NCBI GenBank assembly: GCA_030068075.1
Contig: CM057839.1
Location: 54,216,960 to 54,280,959, forward strand
Length of the DNA: 64,000 nt
Direction: 5' to 3'
From: Paguma larvata
Taxonomy: Eukaryota; Chordata; Mammalia; Carnivora; Viverridae
Part shown: in pieces, positions 12,096-23,557 of the stretch
Position numbering within the stretch: the stretch's first letter is position 1
Layout of the letters: the number at the start of each line of letters is the position of its first letter
The notes under the pieces: generated by a model
What the model was told of the DNA's origin: nothing
Databases searched by the model: none
Seen by the model: only the letters and a program-made list of their open reading frames with translations
Made by a program: the position numbers and the translations under genes

Positions 12096-12369
12096 GCAGC
12101 GTAGGCTCTTAGTTACTGTTACGTGTATTAAGTGTGCTTTTATAGGTGCTGTGCTGCTGATTGCCCGCGGCTGTAATTCACAAGCCCAGGGTCTCCCATT
12201 TGGTTTTCTGTTGTTTGTATTATTAATACTATTGAGGTGTAACTGACATTTTAACTCTTTTGTGTTTGACTTCTCACCAACGGGTTGCAAAGTCTCAAGA
12301 ATTCTCTTTCCTGTATCAAAAAGAGTTAATTCTGGATTCTGTCTGAGTCATTTTGCCTTTAGAGATTTG

Positions 12370-12376
12370 TTTTGTG

Positions 12377-12407
<31 letters not shown>

Positions 12408-12603
12408 TTTTTTTTTTGAGAGACATAGAGACAGAGTGTGAGCAAGGGAAGGGCAGAGAGAGAGGGAGACACAGAATGTGAAGCAGGCTCCAGGCTCTGA
12501 GCTGTCAGCACAGAGCCCGATGCGGGGCTCGAACCCACAGACCGTGAGATCATGACCTGAGCTGAAGTCGGCCGCTCAACCGACTGAGCCACCCAGGCGC
12601 CCC
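12370..12603 (-). mobile_element. CAN-SINE, full length, young-looking
   Basis: It has a (TG) run at 12373-12390, a T27 tract (12391-12417) and then a well-preserved body ending 'gagccacccaggcgcccc'. The flanks 'tagagatttg' (12359-12369) and 'tagagatttgg' (after 12603) form the target-site duplication. The (CA)n beyond the poly(A) on the element's own strand is tail microsatellite expansion. Confidence 0.95.
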
Positions 12604-13333
12604 TAGAGATTTGGTTTTCAGGTTTCGTTGAGGTTCTGGAGTTTCTTGTGCAACGATGTTCCTTTTTTTGCTCTGGATTCAGACGAGGCATTTCCCAGGA
12701 AGGACTGCAGATGGCCAATCTACTTCATTTACTGACACCCTAGACCACCGAGCGAATGTTCAGTTCCAGGCTTATGAGAAAGTGGTGATTTGGCTGGTCA
12801 CAGCTGAGGGTCTCTGTCATGGCCTGGTCAGCACAAAAGAGGTCCATCAGCTTGGGACTGCCAAGGATGGGGATGCAGAGCTGAACAAATGTGCACAGGT
12901 CCTTGCTTTTAGCAGCTCACAGTATTGAAGAGGACTTGGAAACTGCAAAACAGTGCACTAAGTGCAGCAGTAGGAATACATGGCAGAATGGTTTCAGAGC
13001 TACGTGGATTCAAAGCGGTCACTTAGGGCAAGTTGTTTGCTTTCTGTGTCTTTGTTTCTTTATCCGAGAAATAGATATATTAAGAGTATCTACCTCAGCA
13101 TTGTGGTGAAACTTAAATATATGTCAGCACTTTATTTCCCACATTCTTGGTTACCATGTAGAGTGCAGAAAAATTGCTGGTTCTTTCCATTGCACAGCTG
13201 AGTTTGTGCCGTTCTGCTGTTGCTGTATGGTGTTTAGGGACATAACTATATTTTTAAAAAGTCAGTATGTGTAAAGCACTTAAAACACTACGTGATATGT
13301 AGAAAGTACTTTATCGTATACAAAAGATGGAAA
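12604..13333. other. Intergenic, no gene seen
   Basis: An open frame of 90 codons at 12656-12928 has no recognisable domain. I see no splice or RNA signals that I would trust. Confidence 0.5.
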
Positions 13334-13545
13334 GGGGCCCTGGGTGGCTCAATCAGTTAGGCATGTGACTTTGGCTCAGGTCGTGATCTCACCGTCTGTG
13401 AGTTCGAGCCCCACGTCGGGCTCTGTGTTGACAGCTCAGAGCCTGCAGCCTGCTTCGGATTCTGTGTCTGCCCCTCTCTCTGCCCTTCCCCTGCTCATGC
13501 TCTGTCTCTCTGTCTCTCAAAAATAAATAAAAACGTTAAAAAAAT
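13334..13545 (+). mobile_element. CAN-SINE, full length
   Basis: Head 'ggggccctgggtggctcaat', the B-box-like 'gagttcgagccccacgtcgg', CT-rich body and an AAAAATAAATAAAAACG tail. Confidence 0.93.
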
Positions 13546-13649
13546 TTTTTTATGTAAAATATGGAAGTAGCACACAAAATGAAATGATTAATTACATCCT
13601 TGGGGAGTCAGGAAAGCCTTCCTAGAGCAGTTTCCAAAGTGGATTTTTT

Positions 13650-14225
13650 TTTCTTGCTTTTTATTTTATTTTATTTTTTAATAGTTTATTTTCAGATTGG
13701 TTTAACATATAACACCCAGTGTTCATCCCAACACGTGCCCTCTTTAATGTCCGTCACCCCCTCTCCCCCCTCCCTCACCCTACTTACCCTCAGTTTGTTC
13801 TTAGTCTTTGAGAGTCTCTTATGTTTTATCTCCCTCCCTCTCTGTGTCTTTTTTTCCTTTCCCCTCTTCCCCCGCCCCTGGTTTTTGCTTAGTCTCACAA
13901 AGTCCACCTATTCGTGGAAACATATGGTATCTGTCTTTTTCTGACTGACTTTTTCACTTAACATAATACCCTCCAGTTCCATCCATGTGGCTACACATGG
14001 CCAGATTTCATTCTTTCTCATTGCCACGTAGTACTCCATTGTATATAAGTACCATAACTTCTTTATCCATTCGTCAGTTGATGGGCACTTGGTCTCTTTC
14101 CATGATTTGGCTATTGTCAGAAGTGCTGCTATGAACATTGGGGTACACGTGCCTCTATGCATCAGCAGTCCTGTGTCTCTTGGGTAGATCCCTAACAGTG
14201 CTATTGCTGGGTCATATGAACACAT
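13650..14225 (-). mobile_element. Carnivore L1 LINE, 5'-truncated
   Basis: On the minus strand this is the end of L1 ORF2 (frame 13908-14225, containing WKETKCPSTDEWIKK and YTMEYYVAMRKNEI) followed by the carnivore L1 3'UTR. The 3'UTR block reads 'cccagtgttcatcccaac' and 'cctcagtttgttct' on the plus strand, and the A-rich tail is at about 13645-13680. The reading frame is open over the last 105 codons. The rest of ORF2 and all of ORF1 are absent, as usual for truncated reverse transcription. Confidence 0.88.
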
Positions 14226-14559
14226 TGCTTTAATTTGGTCCTATTGAAGTGGCAGTTGAAACCAACCATAATGAATTATATGTGAGAGGTTTGAGATCTC
14301 AATCTTTATCTTTCCACCACTGCAATAAAGATAAATAGGGAGCAAGGAGCTAAATAGGGCCAGATGATTCACTTTAGTGATGGAGGTCCAATAACTCCTA
14401 GCTGGGCTAGAGGACCTAGCTAAGAGCCGAAGGTAAAGAGAGAGTCCCTTATCCTTTTCCTCTAGTGGTGATGACTGGATGGCCTCTGGTGGGCAGTTGG
14501 CCTGGCTTAGCATTTGCAGGGGGAAATCTGGAGCAACTGGAAGAAGACATCCAATGGCC

Positions 14560-15548
14560 AGCAGGTGCCTGAAAAGATGCTAAGCATCACTAATCGTCAG
14601 GGAAATGCAAATCAAAACCACAGTGAGTTACTACCTCACACCTGTCAGAATGGCTAAGATCAAGAAAATGAAATAACAGGCGTTGGCAAGGATGTGGAGA
14701 AAAGGGAACCCTTGTACACTATTCATAGAAATGTAATTGTTTCTGTCAATGTGGCAAACAGTCTGGAGTTTTCTCAAAAAATTAAAAATAGGGGCAGCTG
14801 GCTTGTTCGATGGAGCATGGGACTCTTGATCTCAGGGTCATGAGTTCAAGTTGCCTGTTGGGCATGGAGCCTACTTTAAAAAAATAAATTAAAAAACACC
14901 ATACCAAAAAGAAAATGAAAACAGATCTACTGTATGATCTAGCAATTCCACTTTTGAGTATATACCTAAAGGAAATGAAAACAGGATATCAAAGCGGTAT
15001 ATGCATGCCCATGTTATTGCAACATTATTTACAATAGCTAAGATATGGAAACATCCTGAGTACCCATCAACAGATGAATGAATAAAGAGATGTGATCTGT
15101 GAATGAAAGCTATTTTTAAGGATATTATTGAGCCATGAGAAAGAAAAAAAATCCTGCCACTTGCAACAACATGTCTGGACCTTGAAGTCATTATGCTAAG
15201 TGAGAGAAGTCAGAAAAATGTGGAATCAAAAATGTCATTCACCAGGGGCTGGGGGAGGTGAGGGCTAGAAGAGATGTTGTTTAAGGGTACAGACTTAAAA
15301 GTAGTAGTAAGTCAGTCCTAGAGGTTTAATGTATAGTGTAGCGAATGTAGACAACAGTATAATAATCATCCAGTTTGCGAAGACACTAAATCTTAACTAT
15401 CCCAGCCACAAAAATGGTGCAGTAGAGGTGCTAACTGATACTACATGGACAGTCATCTCACAGTATATTAATATCTCAAATCAGTATGTTGATACCTTAA
15501 ATTAACATTTAGATGTCAAATATGTTGCAGTTAAAAGAATAATAAAAT
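14560..15548 (+). mobile_element. Old L1 LINE 3' end (ORF2 end and 3'UTR)
   Basis: The order 'gggaaatgcaaatcaaaacc', 'ggatgtggagaaaaggga', 'aacattatttacaatagct', 'catcaacagatgaatgaata' and 'cattatgctaagtgagaga' is the end of L1 ORF2. It is followed by the L1MA-type 3'UTR (15290-15545). The frame is broken many times. A CAN-SINE at 14791-14897 interrupts it. Confidence 0.88.
14791..14897 (+). mobile_element. Short CAN-SINE nested in L1
   Basis: 'ggggcagctggcttgttcga' head, then 'cttgatctcagggtcatgag' and 'gggcatggagcctactttaa' directly before the A-rich tail. This shorter, older SINEC form lacks the CT-rich body and sits inside the L1, so it is younger than the L1. Confidence 0.85.
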
Positions 15549-15599
15549 TATTTACCAAATATGGATCTCGAAGAGACACCAGTGTAGCATGAAACTACT

Positions 15600-16492
15600 G
15601 ATAGCACTTCAGAAATAATGATCTCTCATCAGTGATGTTGAAAGGGAGCCGTTAAACATCCTACAGAAGAAAAATTATTTATAAAACACCTAATGGACTT
15701 GTATCTAGACTGTACTACAAAAGCTCTCAAATTTCAGTAACAGCACAAGCCAATTTAAAAAGGGGCAGTGAAGGTACACATACACCTCACCAAGAAGACA
15801 CGGATGGTCAGATAAGCTACGGATGGCCGGGAAAGCTCCTCCACATCACTGGTTGAAGAAATGATATTAGACCACAATAGGATAATGTTCTGTTCCTACT
15901 AGAGTGGCTAAAATTTCAGCAGGCTGACAGTACCAAGTGCTGACGAGCCTGCAGAACAACCTGAACTCTCACACATTGCTGATGAGTGTGCAGTGTTGAC
16001 AACAGTCGGGCAGCTGTCAGTAAACTTGAATATACCACTGTACAACATAGCAGTCCCGCTCATAGGTATTTACCCAAGAGAAAGGAAAATAATGCGCGTG
16101 CAAAAAACCTGGCTACCGATATATATATAGTAGCTTTTACCCGAATTGCTGAAAACTAGAAACCACCCACATGTCCACCAGCTGTGACTCCATAAAACTA
16201 TTGTGTGGTCTCGTGCTAGAATACTACCCAGCAATGAAAATGAAAGGACCTGCTGATACACACAACCATTTGGATGACTCGGCTATGCACTGTGCCAGGT
16301 GAAAGCAGCCAGACTCCTGGAGCTACATGCTGTGTGCGTCCATCAGTAGGACATTACAGAAACGGCAGGTCAGAGTTCGCCTGGGCTCGAGGGTGCGTAG
16401 AGGGGCTGACTGCAGATACCAGAGAGCATTTTGAGTGATAGCCGTCCTGACGCTGGTGCTGGTGACAGGACTGTGTGTGTGTTAAAAGTCAA
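15600..16492 (+). mobile_element. Second old L1 fragment (L1ME-like)
   Basis: 'ggtatttacccaagagaaa', 'cccacatgtccaccagctg', 'gaatactacccagcaatgaa' and 'gaaagcagccagactcctgg' follow the order of an older L1 ORF2 end and 3'UTR. It is much more diverged than the copy just upstream. Confidence 0.75.
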
Positions 16493-16496
16493 CCCG

Positions 16497-16664
16497 GACT
16501 TTTATTTTTGTTTGTTTATTGAGAAAGAAGGGGAGGAAGAATCTCAAGCAGGCCCTGTGCTGTCAGCATGGAACCCCACACAGGGCTCCATCCCATGAAC
16601 CATGAGATCGTGACCTGAGCCAAAACTAAGAACCACTCAAATGACTGAGCCACCCAGGCACCCC
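16497..16664 (-). mobile_element. CAN-SINE, shortened body
   Basis: It starts with a 'gtttgtttattgagaaag' tail and ends 'gagccacccaggcacccc'. It lies against the end of the L1 fragment. Confidence 0.9.
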
Positions 16665-19600
16665 AACCTGCACATTTAAAAAGGTGACTTCTGCCTATAA
16701 AGTATACATCCGTAAATCTGGCCTAAGAAAATTAAATAGGATGAACGCTGGAAACAAATGTCCAGCACGGGAAGGTTGATTAAACTGTGACTCCTCTGTA
16801 TTACAGAATGTTTGCAACTGTTAGAAAAAATTAGGTAGATGAATGTATTGACTGGAAAGGGTTCACAAAGTGTAAAAAGCAGGTGTCAAAACTTAATAGT
16901 AAGGTTCTATTTATATTAATAACAGCAAAACAAAATACGTATGCCTACACGCGCACATGCATCCGTAAACACACAGGAAAACCTCAGGAAACACACCAGT
17001 CTTTTAACAGTGCTGCCCGTGGGGAGACTAGGATAGGGAGGTAAGGCAAGGAGGGATTTCTCTTTATGTGTATCTTTTTACAATGACCATATGTCCATGA
17101 TGCAAATGTTCCTATATAATAATACATAATATATTTATATGTGTATAATATACATATAAAATCAAGCCCAAAGGGAGAGCATGCCTTTTATGAAGTAAAC
17201 AAACGGAAAGTCACTCCAGAGATACGGAAAGCTCCAATTCTGCCCCCTGGGTATTAGGGTTAGAAAATACCTTCTTCAGTCCTGCCGTCAAGGAAGACCC
17301 TTTGGCTAGAGCACTCAGTGTAGAAGAGGGTGCACTGCACCTCATCGGACCTTCCTGCGTCTCACTCCCGTCCTAGGTCACCCCCCGAGGCGCTGGGGTC
17401 AGGCCGCTGGGGAGACTCGGTCTTCCTGTCGTTCAGCCCAGGAGTCTGCAGATGGCTCCAGGCCGGGAAGGTCAGGAGCTGGAAGCTGGTCGGGGTGTGC
17501 TGACGGTGTTAGAGGTCTGACAGATTCTCCACGCATTAACAAAGGTAATTCTCATCCCCGAATGGGAGGAAAGTGCCTGATATGTACAGTGCTGGAGCCC
17601 TTGAATTAAACCCATCAGGAGAGGGTCCTCAAAAAGCCAACAGTGGACTGAGTCATTTATATGCCCGCAAGCAATTCGGGAAATGAGTGTCCACTAGGGG
17701 ATGAGAAACCCATCACTTCTTTGATTTGCTAAGTGTTTGAGAAAGCAGGTTTGAGCAATGATTTCCTGCTGTAGTCGGAGAGGGAAGAAATCTGTTTTTA
17801 AAGCAGAGAAACAAAGGCGAGTTGGTAACCACGTGGCAGCAGAACTGTGGAAAAGCCGAGGCTAGAACTCAAGTCAGCTTGAGCTGAAGCTTTTGAAAAG
17901 GTCGCTAGCCTCACGACATCCCCGATCTCGGCCTCATGCCCTTGGACGAGGAGTCTTCGTCCGCACGGAGCCGAGGATCAGAGAAGAGGGCCAGTGTGTC
18001 TTTGGCTGCGTGCTCTGCTGGCCAAGGTCCAGCCCCGCACTGAACTCCGGCAGATGGACCTTTTCAGTTGCAACTTCTGGAGATAGTGCGTCCTTATTAC
18101 TCATCGAGGTTTCCATCCTCTTAGAAAATCAAACTCTTAATCACCTCAGCCAGCATCGTCAAGTGAAACCTTAAGGGCGTCAGTCATCTCCAATCACATT
18201 CTGTTAACCACCTCCACAAAGACTCATCCATAAGCCTGCAAACCTTAGCCTGCAAGCTTAGCATGTTGAAATGAAAACATCTCTGCATGAGGTCTCCAGT
18301 TGCATGCTCAACTGAGAAAGGGCAGAAAAGAAAAACAGGATTATTTTCAATAATTTTTTGAAAAAAAACCCTTCAGTTGGGCCCAGCTGGTTGATTTCCT
18401 CATGAAAAAATTTAGTATCTTGATCTGGCACGGGCAACACATGTGTTAGAACTGAGCTTGGTACTTTCCGGCATACCCGATGCATGATTTTGCCGGGTCT
18501 TTTTAGGTAGTTGCTGGCACCAGTAATCCAGGCTGGAGAAATTTGTGGTTTAGACGAAGTGGCTGCAGAGAGGCTGGACAGCAGAAAAGAGTATTTGTAC
18601 ATGTTGAGAGGCTGGCAAAGATGAACTCTAATGTCCTGTCTGGTTTTAAGATTATATAATATATAACATACATTATATATAAGTTTATATATATATATAT
18701 GTTTACATATATATGTTTATATATGTATATATTTTTTAAAGATTTTTTAAAAAAAGATGTTTATATATATAATACATATAATTATGTATATGTTTATATA
18801 TATGTGTGTGAATCTTTTTTTAAGATTCTATAATATGTAAGATAAGCCATGGGCCTGACCAGGCTTGCTCCCAAGACCGGAGAGGGGTTTGCTTCACTGT
18901 TCTCACTTAGAGCTTCTGCACCTGGCACAGACCCAGCTACAACACACGCGCCGAGCTGTACACAGAAGCATCCCGCTGTGGACAGGCTGGCAGCCCCACA
19001 CAGGCGTGTGTGCTCTGCGGAAAGACCATTCAGTACTTGGCTTCCCAGCATCACCTGCTCTCTGCAGCAGGCACACTTGCTTCTATACACACTCTTGCCT
19101 GTGCCCAGAAATACTTGTCTATCACCCAGTTCTCATTCAGCTCCATCCTACTAAGGGCTCTTCCAGTTGTAAGAAGGAGAAAGCCACTGAAGTCTGCTTA
19201 AAGGCAGAAAAGACAGCCCTCCCAGGGACTGGCCCTTCTTCCCTTCCTCTCTCAGGGTCCTTACTGTTGGCCTGCCCTGGTGCATCTGCCCCATCCTGTT
19301 CTCTGCAGAGCGGCTTCCCTGGTTCCACAAGGTCATGTTCCTCTGGAACTTCAGCATGCACTTTGCTTTGCCTGGACACCATGCCAGCTCTGGCTTCAAT
19401 TCGACATGACTTTTCACTTCAACTTCTTACAGCTGACTGACTCTAATCCTGGGTCCCCTTTCCAAATTTCCCAGAAGAATCTGATGGCTGCCTGTTTTGG
19501 TCAGGTGTCCACCCCTAATCTGATCAGTAGGGAGAAGCATGAAGGGCCCCAGAAGCCCCCTCCAATGGCAGCCATAGTTCCAGGAACCGGAGGGTTCTAG

Positions 19601-19676
19601 TGGAAGGGCTTATGTGTAGTTGAGCATTCCAGAAAGCAACCAGAATACCCCCAAACTGAGTCAGGTACTCAGGAAT
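16665..19676. other. Intergenic, no gene seen
   Basis: 17100-17160 and 18650-18835 are AT-rich simple sequence. 18865-19440 has an uninterrupted 191-codon frame, but its translation is Ser/Leu/Pro-rich with no recognised domain. Frames are also open on the other strand and in other frames, as expected of low-stop-density DNA. No splice pattern or RNA gene is seen. Confidence 0.5.
18655..18835. repeat. AT-rich simple repeat
   Basis: Alternating TATA and ATGT tracts with two short poly(A/T) inserts. It is probably a degenerated (TA)n/(CATA)n microsatellite. Confidence 0.8.
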
Positions 19677-19683
19677 AAGAATC

Positions 19684-19885
19684 CTGAGGTCTTGGCTCAG
19701 TCAGTCAAACATCCGACTCTTGACTTTGGCTCAGGTCATGATCTCACGGTTCAGCGGTTCGTGGGATCGAGCCCCATGTCAGGTTCCAGGCTGACACCAC
19801 GGAGCCTGCTTGGGATTCTCTCCCTCTCTCTCTGCCCCTCACCCACTTGTGTGCATGCTCCCGCTCTCAAATAAAAAAGAATCCT
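19684..19885 (+). mobile_element. CAN-SINE, 5'-truncated
   Basis: It starts inside the head ('cttggctcagtcagtcaaac') and proceeds through 'gatcgagccccatgtcagg' to a short tail AAATAAAAAAGAATCCTG. It is preceded by 'aagaatcctgaggt', which recurs at its end and again after the next SINE. Confidence 0.88.
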
Positions 19886-20112
19886 GGGGCACCTGGGTGG
19901 CTCAGTTGGTTAAGCACCGACTTCAGCGCCGGTCATGATCTCGCGGTTTGTGAGTTCGAGCCCCGCATTGGGCCCTGTGCTGACAGCTCAGAGCCTGGAG
20001 CCTGCTTTGGATTCTGTGTCTCCACCTCTCTCTGCCCCTCCCATGCTCAAGCTCTGTCTCTGTCTGTCAATAATAAATAAACGCTAAAAAAATTTTTTTT
20101 AATTAAAAAAAA
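19886..20112 (+). mobile_element. CAN-SINE, full length, abutting another
   Basis: Head 'ggggcacctgggtggctcag', complete body and a long tail (AATAATAAATAAACGC, then A and T runs). It lies immediately after the 19684-19885 copy, separated only by the shared 'aagaatcctg' sequence. Confidence 0.93.
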
Positions 20113-20115
20113 AAG

Positions 20116-23100
20116 AATCCTGAGGTCATTGTTTTCATTGTTAATTCTGTAAGATTAGGTACCAAGAGTTGCACAACTAAAGAAATAGAGCACTGGGGGA
20201 AAAGCTCCACCAATGAATTTAAAGGTAATGGCGAAAATTAGGAAGAAAAGGCAGCTCAAGTTCTAAAATTCCTAGGATTCACATGTAGAGACAGACTACT
20301 CAACCTATAGAAGAAACAGTGTGTATAATGTGCTTACACACAAACCCGGCTGTATAAAGGACTCGTCTGTTGAGTGCATAATAAGAGGGAAGAACCAACA
20401 TTGCAGTGGGAGCAAAATGATCTACATTTTACACACAACATCAGCAGCAATTTAGAAAGACTTGATCTCCAGTTCTGAGAAGGTTGACATGATGCTTGTA
20501 CTTCCACATTGCTGGTGAGCACTGAAAAGGCATCTGCTGAATCTCCAAGAATTCCAACAGCGATTTCTGTCCCCATTCTACAGACACAGAAACAAAAGCA
20601 CAGAAAGGTAAGCTCCACACCGAAGGGTCTGATAGTGGCTGAGTTGGGACCAGCGTGCACTCACAGCCAGTCCCACAACCTCTCTCCAGCCCCAGGATTC
20701 TGGAACCTACCTAGTCATCAGAAACAAGGGAGAGTAGGGGAGTGAAAATGTGGATGGCTAGGCATTACCTGCGATAACTGAAACACATCCCGTGGGGAGG
20801 GGGCCGTAGCTCCACAGTTTTTGCCGATGACCAGCCCAGTCTGGAAATCATCGCAGTCATCAAAATTTTCAACCCCAAAATTAATTCAGACAATGGTGGT
20901 GTTTTCCTGGTCATAAACAGCTCGTAGGAAGCTTTCAGGCTTTCCTGAAGAAGCACACATCCCACAGCGTACCCTGAGAAGCCGAGAATGACTCCACACC
21001 GAGTGTGACAGGACCTGCTTGTGAGACCTCCCTGCTGCCAGCTGAAGCCTGTTCCCAACGGGGGCCGGGAGGGTTAAGTGAGAAGCGTTTGTAGAGTGGC
21101 ACAGTGCCTGCCACATAGTATATGTTCAGTAGACGTTTATTGTTGAAAATGTTTGCTGAGCTGCTGTCAGAATGGCAAGCGGAACCTGCGTTTCCCATCT
21201 TTGATTCCAGCCATCTCACAGGAAATGGCCGAGAGCTGTTAACAGGGATGAAAAGCTGAGGACATAGGAAAACCAATATTGGGTAATGGCAATTGTTTTT
21301 ATCCAACAGACCAAATGGTAACTCCAGTTTGGGAAAAAACAAAGGTAAATATTGACCTTGAACCAGTTTAGACCTTGGTCCAGGTGCCCCAAGACCAGGT
21401 CCCCACCGACTGCCGGGCCACCAGAGCTGGCCAGCAGTTCTGTCCACCCCACGCCTAGCCAGCCCTGGATTCCCTCACCTCCTGTCAGTTTTCCTGGTTA
21501 GGTTCCTCCTCAGGGTGAGGTGAGTGTCCTGATGTAGACCATGAGAGGAGGAAGCGTACTTGTCGCCCCAGTGTGCGTAAACTCGCCCTTCAAAACAGCA
21601 GCTCCGTCACTTGGGATTTCAGGTCTCTTGGTTTCTTCTCTTCAATGTCTACTCTGATTTCCTTGCCCTGCTTGGTCTGGCTCCTACATCTGAGGAGATG
21701 AGAGCGCTAAGAATAGATGGAGAGAATGCCTCTTCATGGTCACTCCTTGGAAGGCAGACACCTTCCATCACACCCTTAAGGCCTACGCGCTTGGGTACAG
21801 AGTGGTGAAAAATAGGACAGTGTGTGACGCTCAGAGTTCCTACTTGGGTTTGTGCCTTAATTAGCTTCCATGACACAGGAGCTGTAGCCATCTTTGAACC
21901 AGCGAGCCCTTTGCATAGCTGTAACAAGGAGTCTGGGCACATTTTTGTTTTGGGGCCACGGTTACTTTCTCATGCCTTGAGCCAGCTTCATAGGAAAACT
22001 TGTTCCGGGTCTCTTCAAGTGATGAATCAACCTTATTTTGAAAAACAGCTATTCACTGCCTTACATCCTCAGATAAAATGAGTGCACAGCTCTGTCATTT
22101 ATCAAAGTGGAGACTACACCTACACACAGGATCTACTTTTGGGCTCGGAGAGGGTGGAAATGCCACAGCTCACCAAGTCTCCCTTGCCAAGTTAAATTGG
22201 GTTGAATAGCAGTTCTAGCATGCTGGCTGAAAACACCGGCACTGACCTCAGAGCTCAGGTTGGTGAAAAATAGCATTATATGGTCGAAAGCAAGCAGTGG
22301 GGTCAGCCTGGGGGCCGTCTTCTTCAGCATATTTTTCAAGAACCTGACAGAGGAAATTTAGAAGCTCTGTCAGTCAGACCTGCAGGAATGTCCTCTAGTT
22401 CTCCCGGCACCTGGCGCCGTCCCCTCTCTTGGCTGCAGAGAGACTTGATAATTGATGAAGAAATAACTCCTTCCTTAGAGTGGGAAAGGAGAAAGAGGAG
22501 GGAGGGAGGGGTGTGTGGAGCTGAGAAGCATATTACCTTAAGGCTTTTGCACACTTGCGTTAAGGAAAGTCTGAGGTCTTGCAAAATTCCTTCAGGGCCC
22601 ATTGTCTAGAATTTGAAAGAAATTAGAAGGACGTAAAGAAAATCAGACTGTGGACGTAACTGAAGTTAACAAGTATTGAAAACGACTCCTAACCACGTTC
22701 CTTCCATTTTTCATGTGTAAACAGTGTGAACCACACGCTTTCTCAGACAGTCTGAGATGGCTCAGACCTTCCTGGGCAGAAGGCACGGAGACTGACTGGA
22801 AGGCTGAGGCTTCGTGGCTGACACACAGGCTCACACGTCAGCTGTTTGGGAACAGCCTCTGCTCCTCTGCGTTTTCCTTTCTTCTTCCTGGTGGAGGGTA
22901 CGGCCAAAGTGCCTGCCTGGCATTGTTTATTGTGAAGGTGAAACGCTACTTTATCACCTGTAAAATAATATGCAAATGTTATTTTATTACCATGGCCCTT
23001 TGAGGGACGAATGACAGAACTCGCTGGAACAACAAGTTGAATGAATCTGCCCGGCGGACAAGGGAGAAAAGTGCATGGTATACTGATGTGGTTTATAGGC

Positions 23101-23348
23101 CCGTCTCTCGAGCACTCGTTCCATGGTGTTCGGATTTATTGAAAGCTTATCAATCAGGAATTAAGCTCATGCTCTGCAGAATAGCACATTCTGAAACTGA
23201 CTCAGTACAAGTACTGAGCTTACGGAACCTGCAGAACCGGTGATTACCTCATTAGTGTCCCTCCACTTACATGATCAAAGGGACCTGTGAGAGTTTTTCT
23301 TGCTGATATTTTAAGTTTCCTTTTTTTAAGACATATGCTAGAGCGAGT
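20116..23348. other. Intergenic, no gene seen
   Basis: Mixed unique-looking DNA. The longest frame (170 codons, 20935-21447, minus) has no recognisable domain and no supporting splice or UTR signals. I could not assign a repeat family to most of it. Confidence 0.5.
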
Positions 23349-23557
23349 GCCTGGGTGGCTCAGCCAGTTAAATGTCTGACTCTAGATGTCAGCTCAGGAT
23401 ATGACCTCGTGGTCCGCGGGTTCAAGCCCCGCATGGGGTTCTACACTGACAGTATGGAGCCTGCTTGGAATTCTCTCTCTACCCTTCTCTCTCTGCCCCT
23501 CCCCTGCTCGTGCATGTTCTCTCTCTCAAAATAAACTTTAAGAAATTAAAAAGAAAT
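23349..23557 (+). mobile_element. CAN-SINE, full length, with target-site duplication
   Basis: Head 'gtgcctgggtggctcagcca', 'gcgggttcaagccccgcatg', CT-rich body and A-rich tail. 'atatgctagag' before and 'atgtgctagaga' after are the target-site duplication. Confidence 0.92.

Noticed and set aside
12359..12718. 119-codon minus-strand frame with a KKKKKKKKK end
   Set aside because: It is the translation of a CAN-SINE and its poly(A)/(CA) tail. Several other frames (for example 28793-29143, 34592-34909) have the same origin.
18865..19440. 191-codon open frame on the plus strand
   Set aside because: No domain, no signal or splice context. Overlapping open frames exist on both strands in the same interval, so this reflects low stop-codon density.
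20935..21447. 170-codon minus-strand frame
   Set aside because: No family resemblance. Several frames are open here and no exon signals were seen.
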